From the NCBI RefSeq assembly GCF_003986975.1, contig NZ_PIPO01000006.1:186001-250000 (forward strand): DNA of 64,000 bases. The letters run 5' to 3'. A program made the position numbers and the translations under genes. Source of the DNA: Aliidiomarina soli. Lineage in GTDB: Bacteria > Pseudomonadota > Gammaproteobacteria > Enterobacterales > Alteromonadaceae. The notes under the pieces were generated by a model, which was not told where the DNA came from, did no database searches, and saw only the letters and a program-made list of their open reading frames with translations. Below, piece by piece: positions 8,967-16,782 of the stretch. The stretch's first letter is position 1. Every line of letters starts with the position of its first letter.

Positions 8967-11900
8967 CTATAGCTGAACCCGCAGTACTTCCTTCCCTTGA
9001 TACAGGACCTGAACGTCGCGGATGTCATAGGCTGGCAGACGCACGTTGAAGTAGCCGTTGGTTTGGCTGTCGTTTTCAGACGTTTGCTCGATGGCAAAGT
9101 TGCGCTCGAATGTCTGGCCGTTGCTGTCGGTGGCGATCATTACGAAAGGTCCGTAGTTTTCACGACCGGCTGGCTGGCTCAGTTCAGAGTGACTGAGTAC
9201 CCGGCTGTTGCCGTTCACCTGGTCAATGACACCACTGACGTAGGTGCTGTAGGTTGGTTGCGATAAAACTGTGCTATCGAACGCCTGAGCTCCAGTGAAC
9301 GGGCTTGGTGGATTGGCAGCCAGGTAGTCCTGTGCTTTTTCGTAGACCCAGTCAGAGATGAAGCGAGGCGAGCAATAGCTCATGAGATCTTTGGCGAGAT
9401 CAGGGGTGTAGAGTTGGCTATGGTCATAATTAATACCAATGCTACCTATTTGGTCTGTCGGATAGGGGTAGTTAATCTCAATCTGTGCAGGGCTGCCACA
9501 ATCGATGTGGCCCAGGCTAAAGTTGTGACCTAGTTCATGAGCAAAGGTGCTAAGATTTGAGTCCCAACTAACACCAACCAGTCCGGAAATGAAGGCTACG
9601 CCTGAAGCATTTTTATTATTCAGGGCTTCGATATCAAAAAAACCGTGATAATAGTGCTGAGCGCCTTCCTGAGTGTGAAGATCACGCAAGTTGTAGAGTA
9701 CATCCAGGATAGCGATATCGCCGCCGGCGTCTGAAACGATAACCGGGCTACGGCGTTCAATTTCCACTTCGCCGACCGGCCAGTATGTCTTTATGGTTTC
9801 AGCCAGTTCTTCGTCAGACGGGATAGTTGGAGCGACTCCGTTTACAACCATTGGTACGATAGTGATGGAGAGAGTCGTCGGGTCGGCAAAGGCCGGTTCA
9901 GCTGTATAAATCAGGTCACCGTCGAGAGTAAAATCGATTTCCAGGCCTTCTTCCATAAACTGGGCCGGGATTATCAGTTGATAACCAGAACCTCCGTCCT
10001 CATAAACAGGTTCGGCAGGAATTGATGCAGGTGTTGTGAAATTACCGTTTGCAACAGGTGAACCATTCAGGCGTAGCTCTGCAGTCATAGGAAGCGCAGT
10101 CGGCCCGCCATCGGCAATCACGTGAGCCCGCAGCATAGCACTGCGGCCAGGTACCAGATATGGGTTGGTTTTAAAGACGGTCTGTCCCCACTCAACGGCG
10201 GCCAGGCGCAATTGCGTGCTGTCGTTCGTACTAACTACTTCCTTGGTAAGACCAACTTTTATCGGATCAGGAAAGAGCCCGTCATTGAGGTACATATCGA
10301 CCGTCTGCACGTCAAAGTCGACAGTCATGGTTTCATTACCAATCGTACCGCAAGTCGGTATCTCAGCATCAGCAATACGCGGTTGCTGCTTGTGCAGATT
10401 GTAGTGAAGCTCGCAGGAGACATCACCGTGATTATCGAAAAGCATCCAATCTACGCTAAGCTGGTCGGCATTGAGGGTGGCATTGAAAAGATCACCGAGA
10501 TTATTATAGTAATCATCAGGAAGCGGACACATGTCCCAATTTGAACGGCTACCGATATTGGTATGAACACCGAAGCCTTCCAGATTATTTTTGGCGTTCT
10601 GAGTTACCGGCTGCTCGAGACTGGCACAGCCACTTACGCTAAAGCTCGCTTCAGGCCGGTGGACGAGCCCTGAATCCAGTGCCGGGCGAATATCAAGAAC
10701 GCCTGTATTGCTTAAGTTTAGCGTAGTCAGATGGCTATACGTATGCATGAAATCGATACGCTCAAGGCCCCGGCTGTTGCTTAAATTCAGGGTTCTAAGC
10801 TCAGACAGCGGACTCAGGGCGCTCTCGTAATCGCTCTGCGATGCTTCAAAAAAGGTTAATTCCAGATGTTGCAGTGGCATCGCTTTGAGAGGCTCGAGAT
10901 CTGCCGGGCCGCTGTACTGAATTTTCTCGATTTTCAGCGTAGTTAACGGCAGCGTAGCTAACGGAGCCAGGTCTGCTGCCAGGGTGCGGAACGAGAGTGA
11001 GGTCAGGCCGAGGGCCGCCTGAATACCATCCAGGTCAAGCACTACGGCTGGGCTGTTAAGCAGATCGACAGACTCTACTGAACCTACCATTGCTGCGGTC
11101 ATATGCTCTTCTGGTTCAATGCTCAGCGCGTCGCGGAACCCTCTGACCATGTGGTTGCTGGCAAAACTATGCTCACCTTCGGCGAGGAACAGAGCGGAAA
11201 AGTGACAGTTGTCGAAGACGGTAATGGTGACTGAATTTCCGTCCCGTTCGAAATCGCAACTTGCTGAAGACGGCTGGAAGCGAACAAGGTCACGGCCCTC
11301 GCCAAATGCTTCAAGGTTAACCGTGACCTTTTCGCCGTAGCTGAACGCGTCTGTGCTGCGGTAGTTGCCGTCAAGCTTAGCCCGGCCGTTGACGATGTCT
11401 GCACTGATTTCGTAGCCGGCAGAGGACCCTGGAGGCGTAATAGTAAGAACCAGATTACAGTCCTTTAAGATCGGTGCCGTGGTCAGGGTAAAGTTAATGT
11501 TATTCTGTTCGGTTGCCGTATCAATCTTGCAGCCTGAGCTGCTGTTCAGGGTCCAGCCAGGACCTGGCATGGTTAATTCGAAGGTTTGTTCTTTGTTGTA
11601 GTCAACGGTTACTGACTCGGGGCTGATAGTGGGCATATTATCAGCGCTGACCTGATGGTCTCCGAAGTCAAATTCTGTGGTCAGTTCAAGGGTTCGGGTC
11701 TCGAATGATGCCGTGATCTGACAGTCAGCGTTTACTTCCGCGATGTTATAGGTGCGGCCGCTTAACTGGCCGTTACACCCTGAAACCTGGGCAATTTGAT
11801 AGCTGGTCAATGGGTCAATAGTAAAGCTGGTGGACTGACCCGCGTTAACGGTGCGTTGTTCGGGTGAGATAGAACCACCCTGGCCTGCAGAGGTTGTAAC

Positions 11901-12011
11901 GGTGTAGCTGGTGGAACCACCATCATCGTCTCCACCACCGCCGCAAGCGACGAGGGTAAGGGCCAGCGTCGAAGCCAGTAGGGCTCCCAGTAAAGGTTTA
12001 GTTGTGTACAT
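8967..12011 (-). CDS. Large lipoprotein with LRRs and a StcE/M66-like zinc-protease domain, copy 1
   Basis: 1014 residues from the ATG at 12011, chosen because it directly gives a lipoprotein signal (MYTTKPLLGALLASTLALTL, then VAC and a Gly/Asp-rich linker); longer frames upstream lack one. Residues of about 35-100 form a divergent InlB-type bacterial repeat (YTVTTSAGQGGSISPEQRTV). About 320-460 carry leucine-rich repeats (LRTLNLSNSRGLERI). The zinc site starts at His825, HELGHNFSLGH, with Ser832 where metzincins normally have Gly; a Met-turn DLMSYC lies at Met877. The blend of HExxHxxxxxH and DLMSYCxPxxISDW recalls M66/StcE-type surface proteases, which cut mucin-like glycoproteins, but the substrate here is unknown. 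It forms a pair with the small lipoprotein gene ten bases upstream and is a paralogue of the gene at 12970-15984. Confidence 0.8.
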   Translation of the reverse strand: MYTTKPLLGALLASTLALTLVACGGGGDDDGGSTSYTVTTSAGQGGSISPEQRTVNAGQSTSFTIDPLTSYQIAQVSGCNGQLSGRTYNIAEVNADCQITASFETRTLELTTEFDFGDHQVSADNMPTISPESVTVDYNKEQTFELTMPGPGWTLNSSSGCKIDTATEQNNINFTLTTAPILKDCNLVLTITPPGSSAGYEISADIVNGRAKLDGNYRSTDAFSYGEKVTVNLEAFGEGRDLVRFQPSSASCDFERDGNSVTITVFDNCHFSALFLAEGEHSFASNHMVRGFRDALSIEPEEHMTAAMVGSVESVDLLNSPAVVLDLDGIQAALGLTSLSFRTLAADLAPLATLPLTTLKIEKIQYSGPADLEPLKAMPLQHLELTFFEASQSDYESALSPLSELRTLNLSNSRGLERIDFMHTYSHLTTLNLSNTGVLDIRPALDSGLVHRPEASFSVSGCASLEQPVTQNAKNNLEGFGVHTNIGSRSNWDMCPLPDDYYNNLGDLFNATLNADQLSVDWMLFDNHGDVSCELHYNLHKQQPRIADAEIPTCGTIGNETMTVDFDVQTVDMYLNDGLFPDPIKVGLTKEVVSTNDSTQLRLAAVEWGQTVFKTNPYLVPGRSAMLRAHVIADGGPTALPMTAELRLNGSPVANGNFTTPASIPAEPVYEDGGSGYQLIIPAQFMEEGLEIDFTLDGDLIYTAEPAFADPTTLSITIVPMVVNGVAPTIPSDEELAETIKTYWPVGEVEIERRSPVIVSDAGGDIAILDVLYNLRDLHTQEGAQHYYHGFFDIEALNNKNASGVAFISGLVGVSWDSNLSTFAHELGHNFSLGHIDCGSPAQIEINYPYPTDQIGSIGINYDHSQLYTPDLAKDLMSYCSPRFISDWVYEKAQDYLAANPPSPFTGAQAFDSTVLSQPTYSTYVSGVIDQVNGNSRVLSHSELSQPAGRENYGPFVMIATDSNGQTFERNFAIEQTSENDSQTNGYFNVRLPAYDIRDVQVLYQGKEVLRVQL

Positions 12012-12021
12012 AAGGTCTCGC

Positions 12022-12717
12022 TTAGCGGTTAGGTTTGAGCTGTACTGCAAACACAGGGTTGCGAAGGTTAACTCGCAGTTGTGCGTGGTTTTCTTTGATA
12101 GGGTCGACACATAACGGGCTGGAGGTGGATTGCTGCTGTAACTGCAGTCGACCCTGCTCGCTGACGGTCAGTAGTGAGGCCTGCTCAAAAAGTTGATCAG
12201 GCCAGGTTAAACAAAGCTGGTTTTGTTCGCTGTGCGCGGGGGTTGACTCAGTTGTGAGTTTTACCGTCGGCAGCCATTGCCCGATTGCAGGGAGTGGATG
12301 GTCGTTCCCTATGACCTGCAGCTGGGTGTCGTTTCTATATAGGGTGAGCTGGTGAATTGGTAAGTCAGCCTGTGCAACCGCCAGGGTAAAATGCAACGGG
12401 CCTGTTGCCACCTCGTTGACAGTGACTGGCTGTCGCTCCGTGGCGTCATTAATTCGCACCCAGTATTCATTATTACCGTTATTTGAATCGCTCTCAGTCG
12501 CTGGTTGCGAGGCTTCCAGTAATGGGGTAGCAAGATGCAAGTCCCATTGGTCAGGTGGATTAAAAACGCCACTGATCTGAATGCCGTTGGCTTCGTGTAC
12601 AGGCGCGAAATCGCTGCTCTGGTCGGTCGCATCGGTTGGGCTGGAATGAGTACAGGCAGTGAGCACGGCGGTTAACGCACAGGCAAGGATCGCTTTAAGA
12701 GTCGTTTGTGTAGGTAT
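12022..12717 (-). CDS. Small lipoprotein paired with the metalloprotease, copy 1; start codon appears to be ATA
   Basis: Aligned with its paralogue at 15995-16678, the coding frame extends upstream through the signal peptide to 12717. There this copy has ATA exactly where the paralogue has ATG. From ATA the product is 231 residues and keeps a lipobox (AVLTAC). The first conventional start is a GTG at 12666, which falls inside the hydrophobic signal core and would leave only V/M-L-T-A-C, too short for export. An in-frame TAA lies two codons before the ATA, and an out-of-frame ATG at 12730 opens an 11-codon frame. The body has no motif I recognise. Four Cys are visible. The gene may be weakly translated or decaying; a sequencing error would also explain it. 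Confidence 0.65.
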   Translation of the reverse strand: MPTQTTLKAILACALTAVLTACTHSSPTDATDQSSDFAPVHEANGIQISGVFNPPDQWDLHLATPLLEASQPATESDSNNGNNEYWVRINDATERQPVTVNEVATGPLHFTLAVAQADLPIHQLTLYRNDTQLQVIGNDHPLPAIGQWLPTVKLTTESTPAHSEQNQLCLTWPDQLFEQASLLTVSEQGRLQLQQQSTSSPLCVDPIKENHAQLRVNLRNPVFAVQLKPNR

Positions 12718-12745
12718 GAATTAATTCCATTTAATTTAGGCTCAG

Positions 12746-12774
12746 ATAATAACCAAATGCCACCGATAAAAGAA
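12746..12774 (-). promoter_or_regulatory. Candidate promoter of the copy 1 lipoprotein/metalloprotease unit
   Basis: On the minus strand TTCTTT (12774-12769) and TATTAT (12751-12746) are 17 bases apart. The same elements at the same spacing and distance from the gene occur before copy 2. The -35 element is weak, so the support is conservation between copies. Confidence 0.4.
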
Positions 12775-12887
12775 TAGCTCTTATGCTATAGCTCGTAGCC
12801 CACGGGAACTAAGGGAACCTAGTAGGTTTCGCAGTGAAGTGTAAATTTTGTGTTAACGCCAGGGCGTTGAATTCAAGATAAAGCGCG

Positions 12888-12955
12888 ATTCAACATTCAA
12901 GCCCCGCGCTCGATCGTTGAATTCAACATTCAAGCGCGGGGCTTGAATGTTGAAT
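12888..12955. repeat. Pair of 35-base palindromic repeats, locus 1
   Basis: Unit 12888-12922 has the CCCCGCGC orientation of the loop and unit 12921-12955 the GCGCGGGG orientation; they share two bases. The second is a perfect hairpin: arm ATTCAACATTCAAGC, loop GCGGG, then the exact complement of the arm. The pair lies between the stop of metalloprotease copy 2 (12970) and the promoter of copy 1. Confidence 0.9.
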
Positions 12956-12969
12956 TTGCGGTTGGGTGG

Positions 12970-15900
12970 CTACAGCTGGACGCGTAGTACTTCTTTGCCT
13001 TGATAAAGGATTTGCACGTCGCGAATGTCGTACGCTGGCAGACGGACGTTGAAGTAGCCGTTGGTCTCGCTGGTGCTTTCAGAGATTTGCTCGATGGCAA
13101 AGTTGCGCTCGATTTTTTGGCCATTGCTGTCGGTGGCGATCATCAGGAAGGGTCCATAGTTTTCGCGACCGGCAGCCTGGTTCAGCTCGAAGTGGCTGAG
13201 TATGCGGCTGCTGCCCTCTACCTGATCAATTACACCACTGATGTAGGTGCTGTAGGTGGGTTGCGACAGGACTGTCGCATCGAACGCCTTAGCTTCATTA
13301 AATGGGCGCGGCGGATAGGCGGTCAGGTGGTCCTGGGCTTTTTCGTAAACCCAGTCTGAGGTAAAACTGGGGTCGCAATAGCTCATGACATCAGCCCGTT
13401 GCTCGCTTCCATAAATTTCAGAAAAGTCATGGTTGACGCCGATACTGCCCATGTATTCAGGTGCGTAAGGGTACTGAACTTCAACGCTGCTTGGTCCGCC
13501 GCAATCAATGTGGCCAACGCTGAAGTTGTGGCCGAGTTCATGGGCAAATGTCCCCTCTAAACCGTAGGATGAATCCCAGGTGACGCCTACCCGGCCAGGA
13601 CGGAAGGCGACACCTGCAGCGTCTCTTATATCCAGGGCGTCGATATTGAAGAAACCGTGGTAATAATGCTGAGCACCTTCCTGGGCGTGCAGATCGCGTA
13701 ACATGTACAGCAAATCGCGCGCGCCGACTAAGCTATTTGAATTTTCTACTTCAAACTGGCTGCGGCGTTCAATCACAACCTCCCCGATGGGCCAGTATTC
13801 TTTAATGGTGCGCGCAAGCTCTGCATTGGAGGGGATGTCCGGCGCCACGCCGTTGACAACCATAGGTACTACTGTGAGGTAGAGGGTGTTGGGATCGGCA
13901 AAGCTCGGCTCAACGGTATAGAGCAGGTCACCGTCCATGCTGATATCGATTGCGAGGCCTTGCTGCATGAACTCAGCCGGGATTGGCAATTGATAGCTGC
14001 CATTCAGTGAGTCAAAAACAGGCGCTGCAGGGATCGCGCCCGGTGGATCGAGATTCAAAGTCTCAGATGAGCCGTTTAAGCGCAGCGTAGCTCTGACTAC
14101 TGGCAAGGTCGGACTGTTATCGGCAATCACGTGGGCGCGCAGCAAGGCACTGCGGCCAGGCACGAGGTATGGATTGGCTTTAAATGTGGTTTGCCCCCAG
14201 TCCACAGCAGCTAAACGCAATTGGGTGCTGTCGTTGGTACTGTTCACTAGCGTGGATGCGACCTTTACCGGGACAGGAAAGAGTCCGTCGTTGATATAGA
14301 GATCAACTTTTTGCACCTCGAGGTCGACGCTCAGTGTCTCGGAGCCTGTTACCCCGCATGGGGCGATTTCGGCATCCATGACACGTGGCTGCTGCGCATG
14401 CAGGTTGTAGTAGACAGCGCATGAGACAACGTCGTCGGCATCAGAGCTCCAGTCCAGGGTCAGTTGATCAGTACTGAGATCGGCAGTCAGGGTGCCGTTA
14501 TAGTAGTCGGTCGAATCCGGGCACAGGCTCAGGTTTGAATTACTACCGACAGAGGTACTAACGCCGTTTGTTTCAAGCTCGTTGATGACGTCCTGGGTGA
14601 CCGGCTGTTCGAGGCTGGCACAGCCATTGACGGCAAAATGGGCAGTTCCCGGATGGAGCGGCAGGCCTGACTGCAGCACTGGCCGAATATCAACCACGCC
14701 GCTTTGGCTAAGAGTCAATGTTTCCAGCTTGGAGAGGTGTTCAACGAAATCGATCTTCTGGAGGCCTCGGTTACTGCTTAAATTAAGGGACCTCAGGTCG
14801 CTTAACCCGCTTAGCAGATCGTAGTCCTGCTGGGTTGCCTCGAAGAAAGTCAGTTGCAGATGGCGCAGGGGCATCGTCTGCAGCGGCTCGAGACTAAGCG
14901 GACCGTTGTATTCTACTTTTTCAACTTTAAGTGTTGTCAGCTGAAGCGAGGCTAAAGGTGCAAGGTCCGCCTGGACAGTGCGAAAAGCGAGTGATTTCAG
15001 ACTCTGGGCTGCCTGGATACCCTGGAGATTGAGCACCACTGATTCATCGGTAAAGAGGTCAATAGATTCTACTGCCGCTACCAGTGCTTCGGTCAGGTGA
15101 TCCTCTGGTGCCAGGTCCTGCGCATCGCGGAACGCTCTCAGTAGAGAGTTGCTGGCGAAATTGTGCTCGTCCTCTGCGAGGAAAAGAGCGGAGAAGTGAC
15201 AATTCCCAAGGACGGTGATGGTGACGGACGTTCCGTCCTGCTGGAACTCGCAGCTCGTTGACGAGGGGGCGAAACGAATCAGTTCACGCTCGCCGATTGG
15301 CTGCAGGTCAATGTGCACTTGTTCACCGTAGCTAAATGAGTCGCTGGGGCGTTCAGGCCCCTCGAGATAAGCGTTTCCGTTAGCGATGTCGGCGCTGATT
15401 TCGTAGGACGTATTCGCATTCGGTGGTGTGATATCAAGTTCAAGCGTACAGGATCTTAAAATGGGTCTGGTGGTAATGCTGATGTTGGTGCCTGCCTGGA
15501 TCCGAAACATACTGACGGGACAGCCTGTGGCGGTGTTGAAGGTCCATTTGTCATCGGGCAGGCGCAGTTCAAAGGTTTGTTGCTGGTTGTAGAGAACCTC
15601 GACTGACTGGGGATTGATGGTCGGCAGAATCGCCTCGCCCGGCTGCTGGTCGCCAAAATTAAACTCTGTGGTCACCGTATACGTCTGAGTCTCGAAGGAT
15701 GCATTGACCTGACAGTCCTGGGTTACTTCCGCTATTTCATAGTTGCGACCGCTTAACTGACCGTTGCAACCACTGACCTGGCTAATACGGTAACCGGTCA
15801 GCGGGTTGATACTGAAGCTGGTGGACTTGCCAGCACCTACGGTTCTTTGCGTGGGGGAAATAGTGCCGCCTTCGCCTGCTGAGGTAGTGACGGTATAGCT

Positions 15901-15984
15901 GGTGGAATCACCACCGCAGGCGGCGAGCGAAAGGGCCAGCGCCGGAGCCAGGATAGCCCCTAGTAAAGATTTAATTGGAAACAT
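12970..15984 (-). CDS. Large lipoprotein with LRRs and a StcE/M66-like zinc-protease domain, copy 2
   Basis: 1004 residues from the ATG at 15984. The signal MFPIKSLLGAILAPALALSL is followed by a lipobox ending AAC and a much shorter Gly/Asp linker than in copy 1. The domain order is the same: InlB-type repeat (YTVTTSAGEGGTISPTQRTV), leucine-rich repeats near residues 310-450, then the zinc site HELGHNFSVGH from His815 with Ser822 at the metzincin Gly position, and Met867 in DVMSYC. The C-terminus (FNVRLPAYDIRDVQ, then LYQGKEVLRVQL) is nearly identical to copy 1, while the middle has diverged clearly, so the duplication is not recent or the ends are under stronger constraint. It starts ten bases after the stop of the paired small lipoprotein. 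Confidence 0.8.
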   Translation of the reverse strand: MFPIKSLLGAILAPALALSLAACGGDSTSYTVTTSAGEGGTISPTQRTVGAGKSTSFSINPLTGYRISQVSGCNGQLSGRNYEIAEVTQDCQVNASFETQTYTVTTEFNFGDQQPGEAILPTINPQSVEVLYNQQQTFELRLPDDKWTFNTATGCPVSMFRIQAGTNISITTRPILRSCTLELDITPPNANTSYEISADIANGNAYLEGPERPSDSFSYGEQVHIDLQPIGERELIRFAPSSTSCEFQQDGTSVTITVLGNCHFSALFLAEDEHNFASNSLLRAFRDAQDLAPEDHLTEALVAAVESIDLFTDESVVLNLQGIQAAQSLKSLAFRTVQADLAPLASLQLTTLKVEKVEYNGPLSLEPLQTMPLRHLQLTFFEATQQDYDLLSGLSDLRSLNLSSNRGLQKIDFVEHLSKLETLTLSQSGVVDIRPVLQSGLPLHPGTAHFAVNGCASLEQPVTQDVINELETNGVSTSVGSNSNLSLCPDSTDYYNGTLTADLSTDQLTLDWSSDADDVVSCAVYYNLHAQQPRVMDAEIAPCGVTGSETLSVDLEVQKVDLYINDGLFPVPVKVASTLVNSTNDSTQLRLAAVDWGQTTFKANPYLVPGRSALLRAHVIADNSPTLPVVRATLRLNGSSETLNLDPPGAIPAAPVFDSLNGSYQLPIPAEFMQQGLAIDISMDGDLLYTVEPSFADPNTLYLTVVPMVVNGVAPDIPSNAELARTIKEYWPIGEVVIERRSQFEVENSNSLVGARDLLYMLRDLHAQEGAQHYYHGFFNIDALDIRDAAGVAFRPGRVGVTWDSSYGLEGTFAHELGHNFSVGHIDCGGPSSVEVQYPYAPEYMGSIGVNHDFSEIYGSEQRADVMSYCDPSFTSDWVYEKAQDHLTAYPPRPFNEAKAFDATVLSQPTYSTYISGVIDQVEGSSRILSHFELNQAAGRENYGPFLMIATDSNGQKIERNFAIEQISESTSETNGYFNVRLPAYDIRDVQILYQGKEVLRVQL

Positions 15985-15994
15985 ACTGCCTCGC

Positions 15995-16678
15995 TTAACG
16001 GTTCGTTTTGAGCTGCACTGCAAACATAGGGTTGCGAAGGTTAACTCGCAGCTGCGCATGGCTTTCGTCGGTAGCGTCAATACATACCGGGCTGGAGGTG
16101 GATTGCTGCTGTAACTGCAATCGGCCCTGGTCGCTGACAGTCAGTAATGCCGCCTGCGCGAAAAGCTGATCTGGCCAGGTTACACACAGCTGGCCTTGTT
16201 CGCCGTCCTCTGAAGCGAGTTCTACCATCGGTAGCCATTGCCCGGTGGCCGGGAGCGGTTGGTCGTTGTTTATGACCTGCAGTTGGCGATCATTGCGATA
16301 CAGGGTGAGCTGCTGAATGGGTAACTGACTGTGGCTGACGTCTACAGAAAAATGCATTGGGCCCTTTGATATGTCGCTGACCGCAACCGGCAGACGTTCA
16401 CTGGTGTCGTTAATGCGAACCCAGTACTCGTTATGGTTACCAGGAGGGTTATTCTCAGTCGCTGCTTGCGACGCTTGCAGTAATGGGGTGGCCAAATGCA
16501 ATCGCCACTCGTCTGGCGCATTGAAAACGCCACTGAGCTGAATACCATGGGCTTCGCTGACTGGCTCGAAATGGATGCTCTGTTCGGCGGCATGGGTTGA
16601 CGTTGAATGGGTACAGGCAGTAAGCACGGCAGTGAACGCGCATGCAAGGACTGGTTTAAGGAGCGACTGTTTTGACAT
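15995..16678 (-). CDS. Small lipoprotein paired with the metalloprotease, copy 2
   Basis: 227 residues from the ATG at 16678. The signal peptide MSKQSLLKPVLACAFTAVL leads to the lipobox TAC with Cys22; the residue after Cys is Thr, which suggests the outer membrane. The mature protein has two recognisable blocks conserved with copy 1: ISGVFN/LSGVFN-type start with LHLATPLL, and the end RVNLRNPMFAVQLK. Pairs of Cys near positions 180 and 205 could form a disulphide. I do not recognise the family. Its fixed position directly before the large metalloprotease in both copies suggests a joint function such as a chaperone, inhibitor or surface partner; that is inference. Confidence 0.75.
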   Translation of the reverse strand: MSKQSLLKPVLACAFTAVLTACTHSTSTHAAEQSIHFEPVSEAHGIQLSGVFNAPDEWRLHLATPLLQASQAATENNPPGNHNEYWVRINDTSERLPVAVSDISKGPMHFSVDVSHSQLPIQQLTLYRNDRQLQVINNDQPLPATGQWLPMVELASEDGEQGQLCVTWPDQLFAQAALLTVSDQGRLQLQQQSTSSPVCIDATDESHAQLRVNLRNPMFAVQLKTNR

Positions 16679-16706
16679 GCATTAAATCCGTCTAATTTGG
16701 CGTCAA

Positions 16707-16735
16707 ATAGTAACCAAATACGCCGCGTAAAAGAA
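16707..16735 (-). promoter_or_regulatory. Candidate promoter of the copy 2 lipoprotein/metalloprotease unit
   Basis: TTCTTT (16735-16730) and TACTAT (16712-16707) on the minus strand are 17 bases apart, matching the arrangement before copy 1. Transcription would start about 22 bases before the ATG. Confidence 0.4.
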
Positions 16736-16782
16736 TAGGCCATCTGCTATAGCGCCTAGTTCATACATTGCTGGTTGCAGTG

